Shown: positions 1 to 7,528 of the stretch, piece after piece | Position numbering within the stretch: the first letter of the stretch is position 1 | Layout: every line of letters starts with the position of its first letter | Origin: Actinomadura spongiicola | GTDB lineage: Bacteria > Actinomycetota > Actinomycetes > Streptosporangiales > Streptosporangiaceae | Assembly: GCF_003432485.1 (NCBI RefSeq) | Contig: NZ_QVNQ01000001.1 | Coordinates: 806,001 to 870,000, forward strand | Direction of reading: 5' to 3' | Length of the DNA stretch: 64,000 nt | Notes under the pieces: model-generated | Databases searched by the model: none | What the model was told of the DNA's origin: nothing | The model's input: only the letters and a program-made list of their open reading frames with translations | Program-made: the position numbers and the translations under genes

Positions 1-606
1 CGGCAGGAACTCCAGCAGGCCGTGGACGAGGCCCGGGAATCGGGCGCGCGGGTCCTCACCCTCGCCCATCGCGAGCTCGACTGCCCCTCGGTGACGTTCG
101 ACAGCCGGGCGGCCGCCTACGACATCACCGACTACGTCGTCTCCCTCGGGCATCGCCGCATCGCCTTCGTCGACGGCCCGAAGGGCCTGTTCACCTCGCT
201 CGAACGGTGTGCGGGCTACGAGGCCGCGATGGCCGCCGCCGGGCTCGACCCGCTGCGCTTCGAGGGCGGCTTCGAGTACGAGGCGGGCTACGACGCGGCC
301 CAGCACATCGCCGCCGCCGGCCCGCTGCCCGACGCGATCATCGGGGTCAACGACGATGTCGCCATCGGCATCGTCATGGGCCTGCGCTCGGCGGGCATCG
401 AGGTCCCGGAACGGGTGTCGGTGGCGGGGATCAACGACACGCGACCGGCCGCCTACACCGGCCTCACGACCGTCAGCGCGCCGCTCTACGAACTGGGCCT
501 CACCGCGGCGCGCATCGTGCTGGCGGAGAAGGGCGCCGACGAGCCGTCCGACAAGGTGCTGCCCCACCAACTCGTACCGCGATCGACGACGCGCCGCGCC
601 AACTGA
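1..606 (+). CDS. LacI-family transcriptional regulator, C-terminal part (5' end outside window)
   Basis: The reading frame is open from base 1, so the N-terminal helix-turn-helix lies upstream of the window. What remains is the sugar-binding (periplasmic-binding-protein-like) effector domain: a strand-helix run with GHRRIAFVDGP, then PDAIIGVNDDVAIGIVMGLRSAG and PERVSVAGINDT, the usual LacI/PurR-family blocks. It ends at a TGA followed by a strong hairpin. A LacI-type operator lies about 230 bases downstream, ahead of the isomerase/dehydrogenase/glycerate kinase genes, so this protein probably represses that set. The effector is not predictable from the sequence; a sugar or sugar acid fits the neighbours. 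Confidence 0.9.
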   Translation, partial: RQELQQAVDEARESGARVLTLAHRELDCPSVTFDSRAAAYDITDYVVSLGHRRIAFVDGPKGLFTSLERCAGYEAAMAAAGLDPLRFEGGFEYEAGYDAAQHIAAAGPLPDAIIGVNDDVAIGIVMGLRSAGIEVPERVSVAGINDTRPAAYTGLTTVSAPLYELGLTAARIVLAEKGADEPSDKVLPHQLVPRSTTRRAN

Positions 607-630
607 GAGCCCGGCTCCACGGAAAAACAG

Positions 631-662
631 CACCGCCTGGCCATCCCACCGGCCAGGCGGTG
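631..662 (+). terminator. Hairpin terminator after the LacI gene
   Basis: A perfect 12-bp inverted repeat, CACCGCCTGGCC / GGCCAGGCGGTG, has an 8-base loop and starts 25 bases after the LacI stop codon. There is no U-tract, as is common in high-GC actinomycetes. Confidence 0.75.
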
Positions 663-833
663 CCCCTTCCCGCATCCGAACCCGCGGCGGCCAGAGCCCG
701 GTTCCGCACCCGGAACGAGCCGTCCATCCGGACGTTCCCCCTGTTCAAGCCGCTGCCAGGCCACCCGGAACGCCGCCTCGGCATCGGCGTTCAACGTCCG
801 TCCCGAGAAACCACGGCGCGGCACTAGGCAACC

Positions 834-847
834 GGTAAGCGTTTACC
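834..847. promoter_or_regulatory. LacI-type operator
   Basis: GGTAAGCGTTTACC is a near-perfect 14-bp palindrome with the central CG typical of LacI/GalR-family operators; 12 of 14 bases are symmetric. It lies in the 427-base gap 607-1033, 187 bases upstream of the isomerase start. Apart from the terminator at 631-662 I see nothing else in this gap. Confidence 0.7.
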
Positions 848-1033
848 ATAGACTCGTCGGCACGCCCAACCTTCGGCCGGCCTGCGCGGCTGCGCACTGC
901 CCGCCCTGGGGCGGCGCCATGGCCACGTCGCACACCCACGGCGACCCGGCACCACCACACCACCTCGACCAACGACCCGACCGGCGGCCCCAGCCGGTCG
1001 CCAGCGATGCGCGCACGGGAAACGGAGCCACAG

Positions 1034-1933
1034 ATGGACGTCTCGATCGTCACCGACGAGGTCAGCGCGGACCTCGACACCGCGCTGGAACTCGCCCGAT
1101 CCTGGAACGTGACACACGTGGAACTGCGCGGCGTCGGGGACGGCCGCTACCCGCGCGTGGGCCGGGAACTCCGCGCGACCACGCCCCGGCTGATCCGCGA
1201 GTACGGCGTCTCCGTGGCCGCGATCTCCTCCGGCCTGTTCAAGATCCCGTTCCCGGACCGCGCGGCGCCGCTGAGCTTCTACCAGTGGAGCACCTCCGCC
1301 TCGCTCCGCGCGCTCGCCGCGGCGGAGGAGGCACTCGAAGACCACCTCGAACGGCTCCTGCCCGAATGCGCCGACGCCGCCGAAGAACTCGGCTGCCCGA
1401 TCGTGACCTGCTTCTCCTTCACCCCCGGAATCGCGCTGCACCGCGAGATGCTCGGCGTGAGCGACGACGTCCCGGACGGCGTGATCGAGGTGATCCGCGA
1501 GGCCGGACGCCGGCTCGCCGCCCGCGGGCTCGTGCTCGCGCTGGAGAACGAGATGACCACGTGGGGCGCGTCCGCCGCGACGACGGCCGAGATCGTCCGG
1601 GCGGTGAACGAACCGAACGTCGGGATGACCTGGGACGCCGCGAACGCGTATCTGGCGGGCGACCTCCCGCCGTTCCCGGACGCCTACCGCCGGGTCGCCG
1701 ACCTCGTGCGGCTCGTCCACTTCAAGGACGTCCGGACCAACGCCACCACCGGCCGCCGGGAGTTCTGCGTCGACGGCGAGATCGACTGGGTCGGCCAGTT
1801 CGCCGCGTTGCAAGCCGACGGCTACACGGGCGCTGTGTCCGTCGAAACGCACATCCGGCCCAAAGTGGCACCGAGCCGCGCCCTCGTCGAACGCCTGCAA
1901 GGCCTGCTCGCCGCGCTTCCCGGTCAGGCCTGA
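1034..1933 (+). CDS. Sugar phosphate isomerase/epimerase (xylose isomerase-like TIM barrel)
   Basis: A protein of 299 residues with the AP-endonuclease-2/xylose-isomerase TIM-barrel pattern: MDVSIVTDEVSADLDTALEL at the N-terminus, LALENEMTTWG with the strand-end Glu, VGMTWDAANAYLAGD with the metal Asp, VRLVHFKDVR with the conserved His, and a late VSVETHI Glu. These acidic and His residues form the divalent-metal site of the family. The ATG at 1034 was chosen over one nine codons upstream because GGAG lies seven bases before it. The stop is followed within three bases by the next start. With glycerate kinase in the operon, a hydroxypyruvate-isomerase-like role is possible but is inference. 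Confidence 0.85.
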   Translation: MDVSIVTDEVSADLDTALELARSWNVTHVELRGVGDGRYPRVGRELRATTPRLIREYGVSVAAISSGLFKIPFPDRAAPLSFYQWSTSASLRALAAAEEALEDHLERLLPECADAAEELGCPIVTCFSFTPGIALHREMLGVSDDVPDGVIEVIREAGRRLAARGLVLALENEMTTWGASAATTAEIVRAVNEPNVGMTWDAANAYLAGDLPPFPDAYRRVADLVRLVHFKDVRTNATTGRREFCVDGEIDWVGQFAALQADGYTGAVSVETHIRPKVAPSRALVERLQGLLAALPGQA

Positions 1934-1936
1934 CGG

Positions 1937-3046
1937 ATGGCGTCCATGTACGAATCGGTCGTCAAGCCGCTGCTCTTCCGGCTCGATGCCGAGCGGGCCC
2001 ACGAACTGACCCTGCGGGCCGCGGCGCTCGCCGGCCGCTCGAAGACGGTCCGCGGCGTCACCCGGCGGGCGTTCAGCGTCGAACACGAGCGCCTGCGCAC
2101 GAACGTCGCCGGGATGTCGCTGGCCAACCCGCTCGGCCTCGCCGCGGGCTTCGACAAGAACGCCCGCGCCATCCAGATCATGGGCAGCATGGGCTTCGGC
2201 CATATCGAGGTCGGCTCGATCTCCGCCTTCCCGTCCACCGGGAACCCGCGCCCACGGCTGTTCCGCCTGCCGAAGGACCACGCGGTGGCGGTGGCCTACG
2301 GCGTCCCCAACGAGGGAGCGGAGGCGATAGCTCCCCGCGTCCACCGTCCAGAACACGCCCGCCTCGGCGTCAACCTGGTCAAGACGAACGACGTCCGGCG
2401 CCCGGCCGTCGAACCGGACGTCTACGAGGACTACGCACGCTCGTTCGAGCTGCTCCAGCCGCGCGCCGACTACGTGACCCTCAACATGAGCTGCCCGAAC
2501 TCGGCGGGCGACCGCGACTTTTTCGACGAACTCCCGCGCGTCGCCGCACTCCTCGATGAACTCTCCGCGGTCGCCCCATGCGTCCCCGTGTTCCTCAAGT
2601 TGAAGCCGATCGGCGACGCCGGCGTCCTCCGGGAGATCGTGCGGATCGCGGACGACTTCCCGTTCGTCGCCGGCTTCGCGATCAACCTGCCCGCGGGCAA
2701 GCCGTCCGAACTGCGCCTGTCGACACCGCCCGGTGAACTGGCCGCCAAACCCGGCGCGGTCGGTGGCCCACCGGTGGAAACGCTCGTGAACCACGTCCTG
2801 AAGACCCTGCGCCGGACCATCGGCCCCACCAGCCGGTACGCGCTGACCGCGGCCGGCGGGGTCACCTCGGCCGACGCCGCCTACCGCAAGATCAGCCTGG
2901 GTGCCGATCTGGTCCAGTTGTACACGGGCCTGATCTACCGTGGCCCGCGGCTCGTGCCGACAATCCTGGACGGCCTGCTGCGACGCCTCGACGCCGAAGG
3001 CCACGACACCGTCTCCGCCGCCATCGGCACCCACGTCGACTCCTGA
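1937..3046 (+). CDS. pyrD: Class 2-like dihydroorotate dehydrogenase
   Basis: A protein of 369 residues with the class 2 (quinone-linked) architecture: the N-terminal membrane-associating helix LLFRLDAERAHELTLRAAAL, FMN-barrel blocks LGLAAGFDKNA and GFGHIEVGSIS, and a C-terminal AAGGVTSADAAYRKISLGADLVQLYTG phosphate site. It would oxidise dihydroorotate to orotate with FMN. The active-site loop reads NMSCPNS (Cys186), where class 2 enzymes normally have Ser before PN; Cys is the catalytic base of class 1 enzymes. The usual FNN stretch is replaced by GVPNEG. It sits between an isomerase and glycerate kinase, not with pyrimidine genes, so a different substrate is possible. Confidence 0.82.
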   Translation: MASMYESVVKPLLFRLDAERAHELTLRAAALAGRSKTVRGVTRRAFSVEHERLRTNVAGMSLANPLGLAAGFDKNARAIQIMGSMGFGHIEVGSISAFPSTGNPRPRLFRLPKDHAVAVAYGVPNEGAEAIAPRVHRPEHARLGVNLVKTNDVRRPAVEPDVYEDYARSFELLQPRADYVTLNMSCPNSAGDRDFFDELPRVAALLDELSAVAPCVPVFLKLKPIGDAGVLREIVRIADDFPFVAGFAINLPAGKPSELRLSTPPGELAAKPGAVGGPPVETLVNHVLKTLRRTIGPTSRYALTAAGGVTSADAAYRKISLGADLVQLYTGLIYRGPRLVPTILDGLLRRLDAEGHDTVSAAIGTHVDS

Positions 3047-3051
3047 ACGAA

Positions 3052-4179
3052 ATGAAAGGACACGTCGTCGTCGCTCCGGACAAGTTCAAAGGATCGCTGT
3101 CCGCCACCGAAGTCAGCGAGTCCCTCATCTCCGGCCTGCGCCGGACCTGCCCGGAGATCGAGTACATACGGTCGCCGGTCGCCGACGGCGGCGAAGGAAC
3201 AGTGGACGCGGCGGTAACCGCCGGATTCAAACGGATACGAGCGACGGTCTCCGGCCCGACCGGAGAACAGGTAACAGCCTCGTACGCGGTCAAGGACGAT
3301 ACGGCGATCGTGGAACTGGCCGAGGCGTCGGGAATGAGCCGACTACCCGGAAGAAAGTCCGCGCCGTTGACGGCGTCCAGCCGGGGTGTCGGCGAACTGA
3401 TCGCCGCCGCCGTGCGCGCCGGATCCAAACGCATCCTCCTCGGACTCGGCGGCAGCGCCTGCACCGACGGCGGAACCGGCATGGCCACCGCACTCGGAAT
3501 GCGTTTCCTCGACGCCCGAAACCTAGAACTCCCACCCGGCGGAGCGGCGCTGCGCGACCTGCACAAAATCGACCCCGGAAATCTGCGCCGCAGCCTAACG
3601 GGAATCACCATCACCGTCGTCGCCGACGTCGACAACCCACTCCTGGGCCCGGACGGCGCCGCCCACACATTCAGCGCCCAGAAAGGCGCCGCCCCCGCCG
3701 ACGCGGACGCTCTGGAGGCCGGACTCACCCGCCTCCACGAGATCGCCCGACGCGACCTGTCCGTAGACGCCGCCGACCGCCCGGGAGCCGGAGCCGCCGG
3801 TGGCGTGGGCTACGGCACCGTCGCCTTCCTCGACGCCGCACGAGTCGAACCAGGAATCGCCCACATCCTCGACCTCCTCCACCTCACCGACCAGATGAAA
3901 GGCGCCCGCCTCGTCATCACCGGCGAAGGATCACTGGACCGGCAGACCTTGCGCGGCAAAGCCCCCCTCGGCGTGGCGACCGCCGCCGCGCGAGCCGGCG
4001 TGCCCGTCATCGCCGTCTGCGGACGGCGCTCCCTGACCGACGACGAACTCCGCCACACCCCTTTCGTCGGCGCCTACGCCCTCACCGACATCGAAACCGA
4101 CCCGAACAAGTGCATCACCCAGCCCGGCCCCCTGTTGAAACGGCTGGGCGAACAGATAGCGGCCGACCGGCTACGGTAG
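3052..4179 (+). CDS. Glycerate kinase (GlxK/GarK family)
   Basis: A protein of 375 residues, the normal length for the two-domain bacterial glycerate kinase family, which phosphorylates D-glycerate with ATP to 2- or 3-phosphoglycerate. Diagnostic blocks are VVVAPDKFKGSLSATEV at the start, PVADGGEGTVDA, LLGLGGSACTDGGTGMA, PGAGAAGGVGYG and VITGEGSLDRQTLRGKAPLG. The start lies five bases after the dehydrogenase stop, with AATGAAAGGA around the join, so it is the third gene of one operon. With an isomerase upstream it would feed a hydroxypyruvate or glycerate route into glycolysis. Confidence 0.93.
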   Translation: MKGHVVVAPDKFKGSLSATEVSESLISGLRRTCPEIEYIRSPVADGGEGTVDAAVTAGFKRIRATVSGPTGEQVTASYAVKDDTAIVELAEASGMSRLPGRKSAPLTASSRGVGELIAAAVRAGSKRILLGLGGSACTDGGTGMATALGMRFLDARNLELPPGGAALRDLHKIDPGNLRRSLTGITITVVADVDNPLLGPDGAAHTFSAQKGAAPADADALEAGLTRLHEIARRDLSVDAADRPGAGAAGGVGYGTVAFLDAARVEPGIAHILDLLHLTDQMKGARLVITGEGSLDRQTLRGKAPLGVATAAARAGVPVIAVCGRRSLTDDELRHTPFVGAYALTDIETDPNKCITQPGPLLKRLGEQIAADRLR

Positions 4180-4302
4180 AGCGTCGATCCAACCGAAACA
4201 ATTGAAAAAGAGGCCGCATCCGGCCCGACCATTGGTCTCCTCGTGTACGGCGAATCGTGTGACTCTGCTCCTGACTTTTACCTCGCTCCCGGGAGTTGCC
4301 CC

Positions 4303-5475
4303 ATGGTAAAGATCAAAGCAATGGCGCACGGCCTGCTCCTCCCCCTGCTGGCCGGATCGATCTTCCTGACCGTGAACCCATCCGCCGCGTCCGCCGCAAC
4401 AGCCGATCCCAAGGCGGGCGACCCCTGCAAAGCCGCCGATCTCGGCAAGAGATATCCGTTCGTCAAGAGCGCGGTGACCGAACCCACCATCACCCATTTC
4501 AAGGGGTACTACATCACCGACGGCTCGACCGGCAGCCAGAGCGTCACGATGAGCACCCAGACCGTGATCACGGTCGAGGTCGGGAACTCGTCCCAGATCA
4601 GCAGCGGGTTCAGCATCGGAACCCTGTTCAAGGTCGAGGCCTTCGTCAGCCGCACGGTGAGGAAGGCCACCGCCACGACCAACGCGGAGTCCCAGACCAT
4701 CACCTGGAACTTCCTCAAGCCCGGCTACTACGGCCTCTACCAGGGGACGAACAAGGTCACCGGCGTCTACGGCAGCCTCAACTGCGGCCGGGTCGACCTG
4801 GGCGGCGGCCGGTACACCACCCGGTGGATCGAACGTCCGGGCGGTACCTACACGACCTTCTCCACGATCGAGGAGGGCGCCGTCCGATGCGAGGACAAGG
4901 TGCCCGCCAACAGCATCATGAGCAAGGCCCAGAAAGTCCTAGGCTGCACCGGCACCCCGGCACAGGCGGCACCACGCCCACCCGCCCCGAAGCCCCCGAC
5001 CAACCAGACCGCGGCACAACCACCCGGCTTCACCTGCCTGGCGGGCTACTACCGGATCGCCACGCCCGACCGCCTGCTGTTCTGGTGGAACGCCAACGGC
5101 ACGGACGAGTTCCGGCTGCACTCCTGGGCGAACAACGCCAGGGTGCAATGGCAGGTCTGCCAGGGCCCGACCACCAACGGCATGGTCGAGCACGTCTTCC
5201 TCACCCGCCAGAGCAAGAAGTGCCTCACCTTGAGGGCCTCGGACGCGCCCACGGAAAGCGCCCCGTTCTACGAGGAGAAATGCCGAACCGTCGACGACGG
5301 CCAACGCTTCTACGTCTACGACGACGTCCCCGGCACGAACCTCGTCGGCATCCAGAACAAGATGACCGGATTCATGATCGGCCAGGAGCGCGTCACCGAC
5401 AACGAGACCATGCGCCAGTACAGCCTGGGCAAGCCCGACGGAACGGGCACCTACGTCCTCGAACCCGTCCCGTAG
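4303..5475 (+). CDS. Secreted protein of unknown function with a beta-rich domain and a lectin-like C-terminus
   Basis: A protein of 390 residues. A Sec signal peptide covers residues 1-31 (MVKIKAMAHG start, hydrophobic LLLPLLAGSIFLTV, ASA cleavage site). The mature N-terminal part (about 32-225) is rich in alternating Ser/Thr and hydrophobic residues, predicted to be beta strands. A Pro-rich linker (PRPPAPKPP) leads to about 140 residues with a WQVCQGP and KKCLTLRASD pattern, faintly like ricin-type beta-trefoils. Start 4303 was chosen because GGGAG lies seven bases upstream and the signal peptide begins there; an upstream in-frame ATG at 4243 has neither. An aerolysin-like pore-forming fold plus lectin domain is a guess. 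I do not recognise the family. Confidence 0.7.
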   Translation: MVKIKAMAHGLLLPLLAGSIFLTVNPSAASAATADPKAGDPCKAADLGKRYPFVKSAVTEPTITHFKGYYITDGSTGSQSVTMSTQTVITVEVGNSSQISSGFSIGTLFKVEAFVSRTVRKATATTNAESQTITWNFLKPGYYGLYQGTNKVTGVYGSLNCGRVDLGGGRYTTRWIERPGGTYTTFSTIEEGAVRCEDKVPANSIMSKAQKVLGCTGTPAQAAPRPPAPKPPTNQTAAQPPGFTCLAGYYRIATPDRLLFWWNANGTDEFRLHSWANNARVQWQVCQGPTTNGMVEHVFLTRQSKKCLTLRASDAPTESAPFYEEKCRTVDDGQRFYVYDDVPGTNLVGIQNKMTGFMIGQERVTDNETMRQYSLGKPDGTGTYVLEPVP

Positions 5476-5483
5476 CCTCCGTC

Positions 5484-5516
5484 CCCGCTGATCTCCACCA
5501 CCAGGAGATCAGCGGG
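5484..5516 (+). terminator. Hairpin terminator after the secreted-protein gene
   Basis: A perfect 13-bp stem, CCCGCTGATCTCC / GGAGATCAGCGGG, has a 7-base loop and starts nine bases after the stop codon at 5475. Confidence 0.75.
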
Positions 5517-5572
5517 ACCCCGCGGCAGGAGAAGATGGCAGCAGGAGAGACGTATCACCGGGGGAGGCGACG

Positions 5573-6166
5573 ATGCTGTTCCGAAAAGAGGTCCTCGAAG
5601 GAATCGTCGGCGGACGGATCGACCGGGTGTTCCGGGTATGGGCCGAGCCCCGCGTCCGCGCGGGCAGCACCCAGCGCACCTGGGCCGGGATCATCGTCAT
5701 CGACTCGGTCACCCCCGTCACCCCCGAGGACATCACCGAGGAGGACGCCCTCCGCTCAGGCTTCAAAAGCCGCGCCGCCCTCCTCGCCGCCCTCTCCAAG
5801 AGCACCAAGGAAGGCGCCTACCACCGCGTCATGCTCCACCTGGGCGGCCCCGACCCCCGCTCAAAGCTCGCCGAGAACGCCGACCTGACCGCCCAGGAAC
5901 TGGCCGACCTCACAGCCACCTTGGACACCATCGACGCCCGCAGCCGCCGCGCCCCCTGGACCCGCGAGGTCCTCCGCCTCATCGAACAACACCCCGGCCT
6001 ACGCGCCCAAGACCTGGCCGAACACCTGAACCGCGAAAAACTCTCTTTCAAATCCGACGTCCGCCGCCTCAAAGACCTGGGCCTCACCGAAAGCCTGGAA
6101 ACCGGCTACCGCCTCACCCCCCGCGGCCAAACCCTCCTGACCCACCTGAACCCCCACCCTGAATAA
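5573..6166 (+). CDS. ASCH-like domain protein with C-terminal winged helix
   Basis: A protein of 197 residues. Residues 1-100 look like an ASCH/PUA-like RNA-binding fold: MLFRKEVLEGIVGGRIDRVFR followed by a WAGIIVIDSVTPVTPEDIT strand and EGAYHRVMLHLGG. Residues about 120-195 look like a winged helix: TREVLRLIEQHPGLRAQDLAEHL, then SFKSDVRRLKDLGLTESLETGYRLTPRG. It could be an RNA-sensing regulator, but no substrate can be assigned. GGGGGAGGCG lies just upstream of the ATG. It stands alone and converges on the TIR operon; the 296 bases that follow (6167-6462) hold nothing I can identify. Confidence 0.7.
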   Translation: MLFRKEVLEGIVGGRIDRVFRVWAEPRVRAGSTQRTWAGIIVIDSVTPVTPEDITEEDALRSGFKSRAALLAALSKSTKEGAYHRVMLHLGGPDPRSKLAENADLTAQELADLTATLDTIDARSRRAPWTREVLRLIEQHPGLRAQDLAEHLNREKLSFKSDVRRLKDLGLTESLETGYRLTPRGQTLLTHLNPHPE

Positions 6167-6462
6167 CCCACCCCGGCGAATGTCCGGCCGGTCCGCGTCA
6201 CCTGAGGCGAAATCGGTGATGTCGAGGACGATCAGCTCCGGCCCCCCCGGGGTCGGCGCCGGGTGGCTCGAACGCCACGAGAGCGAGACCTGGGGCGCCG
6301 CGTCGTCCTGGCCCGGCTCGACGGCAGCGCGATGGGCTGGCGGTCGAAAGCGGTGGCGTCCGAGTCGTTGAGTCGGGTCGCGTTGGCTGAGGCACGCGGC
6401 ACGAGCGGGGCGGGTGGGGGGCGGCGGTGGCGGCGCCGAGCACTCGGCACCCCACCGCCGAT

Positions 6463-7512
6463 TCAATCTTCATTGCCGGCGTCTTCGGTTTCGACGTCGC
6501 TCGGTCGGTCGTACCGGCGGACGAGGTCCTCGGCTATTTCGGGGCGGCCGTGCATGGTGGCCCATTCGGCCATCTGTCGGGCGAGCAGGCGGCGCTGGGG
6601 GTCGGACTCATCGAACCGCATCATCTTCAGGAGAGCTTCGAAGCCATCCGCAGGCGCCGTATCGTGGTCCGGTGAGTGTGGGACCGATCCGTTCGAACCG
6701 AATTGACCTGGAGCAGTGGCGGCTTCATACAAGAATGGACGAAAGGCTGGCGGTACTTCCTCATTGTTCGCGGCGGACGAGAGCTGCGCGAGCAGGCTGA
6801 TGTCGTTGACGGTCTTCTCCACCTGCTCCTCGTTTCTCGCGAGCCACCAGACCACGGCGCTGCCGGGGTCCTTCAACACGTCTCCGCCGAGGTACTCGCG
6901 CCTGTTCTGTTCGTACTTGCGCTCGTGCTCCCAGATGGCTTCTTCCTTGCGGACCACGGCGAGCTTGTCCAGCCGTTCCTGGTCGCGGTCGGGAAGGGTG
7001 ATCCGGACCGATTCGGCCATTGTCCGTACGCGTGCTGTGGCGTCCGTTCGCATCTCGCCGAGCGCACTGGCCAGTTCATGCTGGACGAGCGAGACGTGCA
7101 TCGGGTCTGCCGCCTCAGTGATCTCGCGGGCGCGCTTCACCACCGCGTCGAGCGCGACGGCGGCGTAGTTGATCGCGGACTCGTCCGCCGATGATGTCGG
7201 TGCCCAGATCACGATGGCGGAGAACTGGAAGAAGTAGTCCGGTCGGCTTGTCGGCAGGAGGACGCCGGTCAGGCGGGTCCCCCTGTTGTCCGCTACGGGG
7301 ACGGACGTGTACTCGAAAGCGGGTTCGGGCAAAGGGTATCCAGCTCGCCGGTGCCTCGCCGCCTTCACCACGTACAGCAGTACGCCTCCGAGTGCGGCGA
7401 TCGCGATGAACGGTATCCATAACGGCCATGGGGCAAAGAGGACCAATCCGATGAGGATCGTTCCGCCGATGACCACGAAGTAGAGCGTCGTGATGCTTCG
7501 TCCGGCGCTCAC
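6463..7512 (-). CDS. Two-helix membrane protein of the TIR operon
   Basis: A protein of 349 residues. Two membrane helices lie near the N-terminus (TTLYFVVIGGTILIGLVLF and LWIPFIAIAALGGVLLYVV, about residues 7-50), followed by about 290 cytoplasmic residues. That part contains a charged helical stretch (RDQERLDKLAVVRKEEAIWE) and a DPGSAVVWWLARN motif. The overall plan recalls SPFH/stomatin-like proteins, but I cannot confirm it. Start GTG 7512 was chosen because GGAG lies six bases before it; a TTG at 7524 is an alternative. It begins 16 bases after the NTPase stop and is the last gene of the TIR operon, so it may be the membrane anchor or effector of that complex. Confidence 0.75.
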   Translation of the reverse strand: MSAGRSITTLYFVVIGGTILIGLVLFAPWPLWIPFIAIAALGGVLLYVVKAARHRRAGYPLPEPAFEYTSVPVADNRGTRLTGVLLPTSRPDYFFQFSAIVIWAPTSSADESAINYAAVALDAVVKRAREITEAADPMHVSLVQHELASALGEMRTDATARVRTMAESVRITLPDRDQERLDKLAVVRKEEAIWEHERKYEQNRREYLGGDVLKDPGSAVVWWLARNEEQVEKTVNDISLLAQLSSAANNEEVPPAFRPFLYEAATAPGQFGSNGSVPHSPDHDTAPADGFEALLKMMRFDESDPQRRLLARQMAEWATMHGRPEIAEDLVRRYDRPSDVETEDAGNED

Positions 7513-7528
7513 GGTGTTCTCCAATCGT

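Noticed and set aside
207..838. Two long overlapping open frames rich in Arg/Pro/Ala inside and after the LacI gene
   Set aside because: Low-complexity Arg/Ala/Pro composition typical of shadow frames in high-GC DNA. They run through the terminator hairpin and have no ribosome site.
824..3034. 736-codon open frame antisense to the isomerase and DHOD genes
   Set aside because: It is the complement of two genes with strong family motifs; its own translation has no recognisable domain and is Gly/Arg/Asp biased.
6167..6462. Possible small gene or RNA between the ASCH protein and the TIR operon
   Set aside because: No frame with ribosome site, no hairpin terminator and no recognisable RNA structure.
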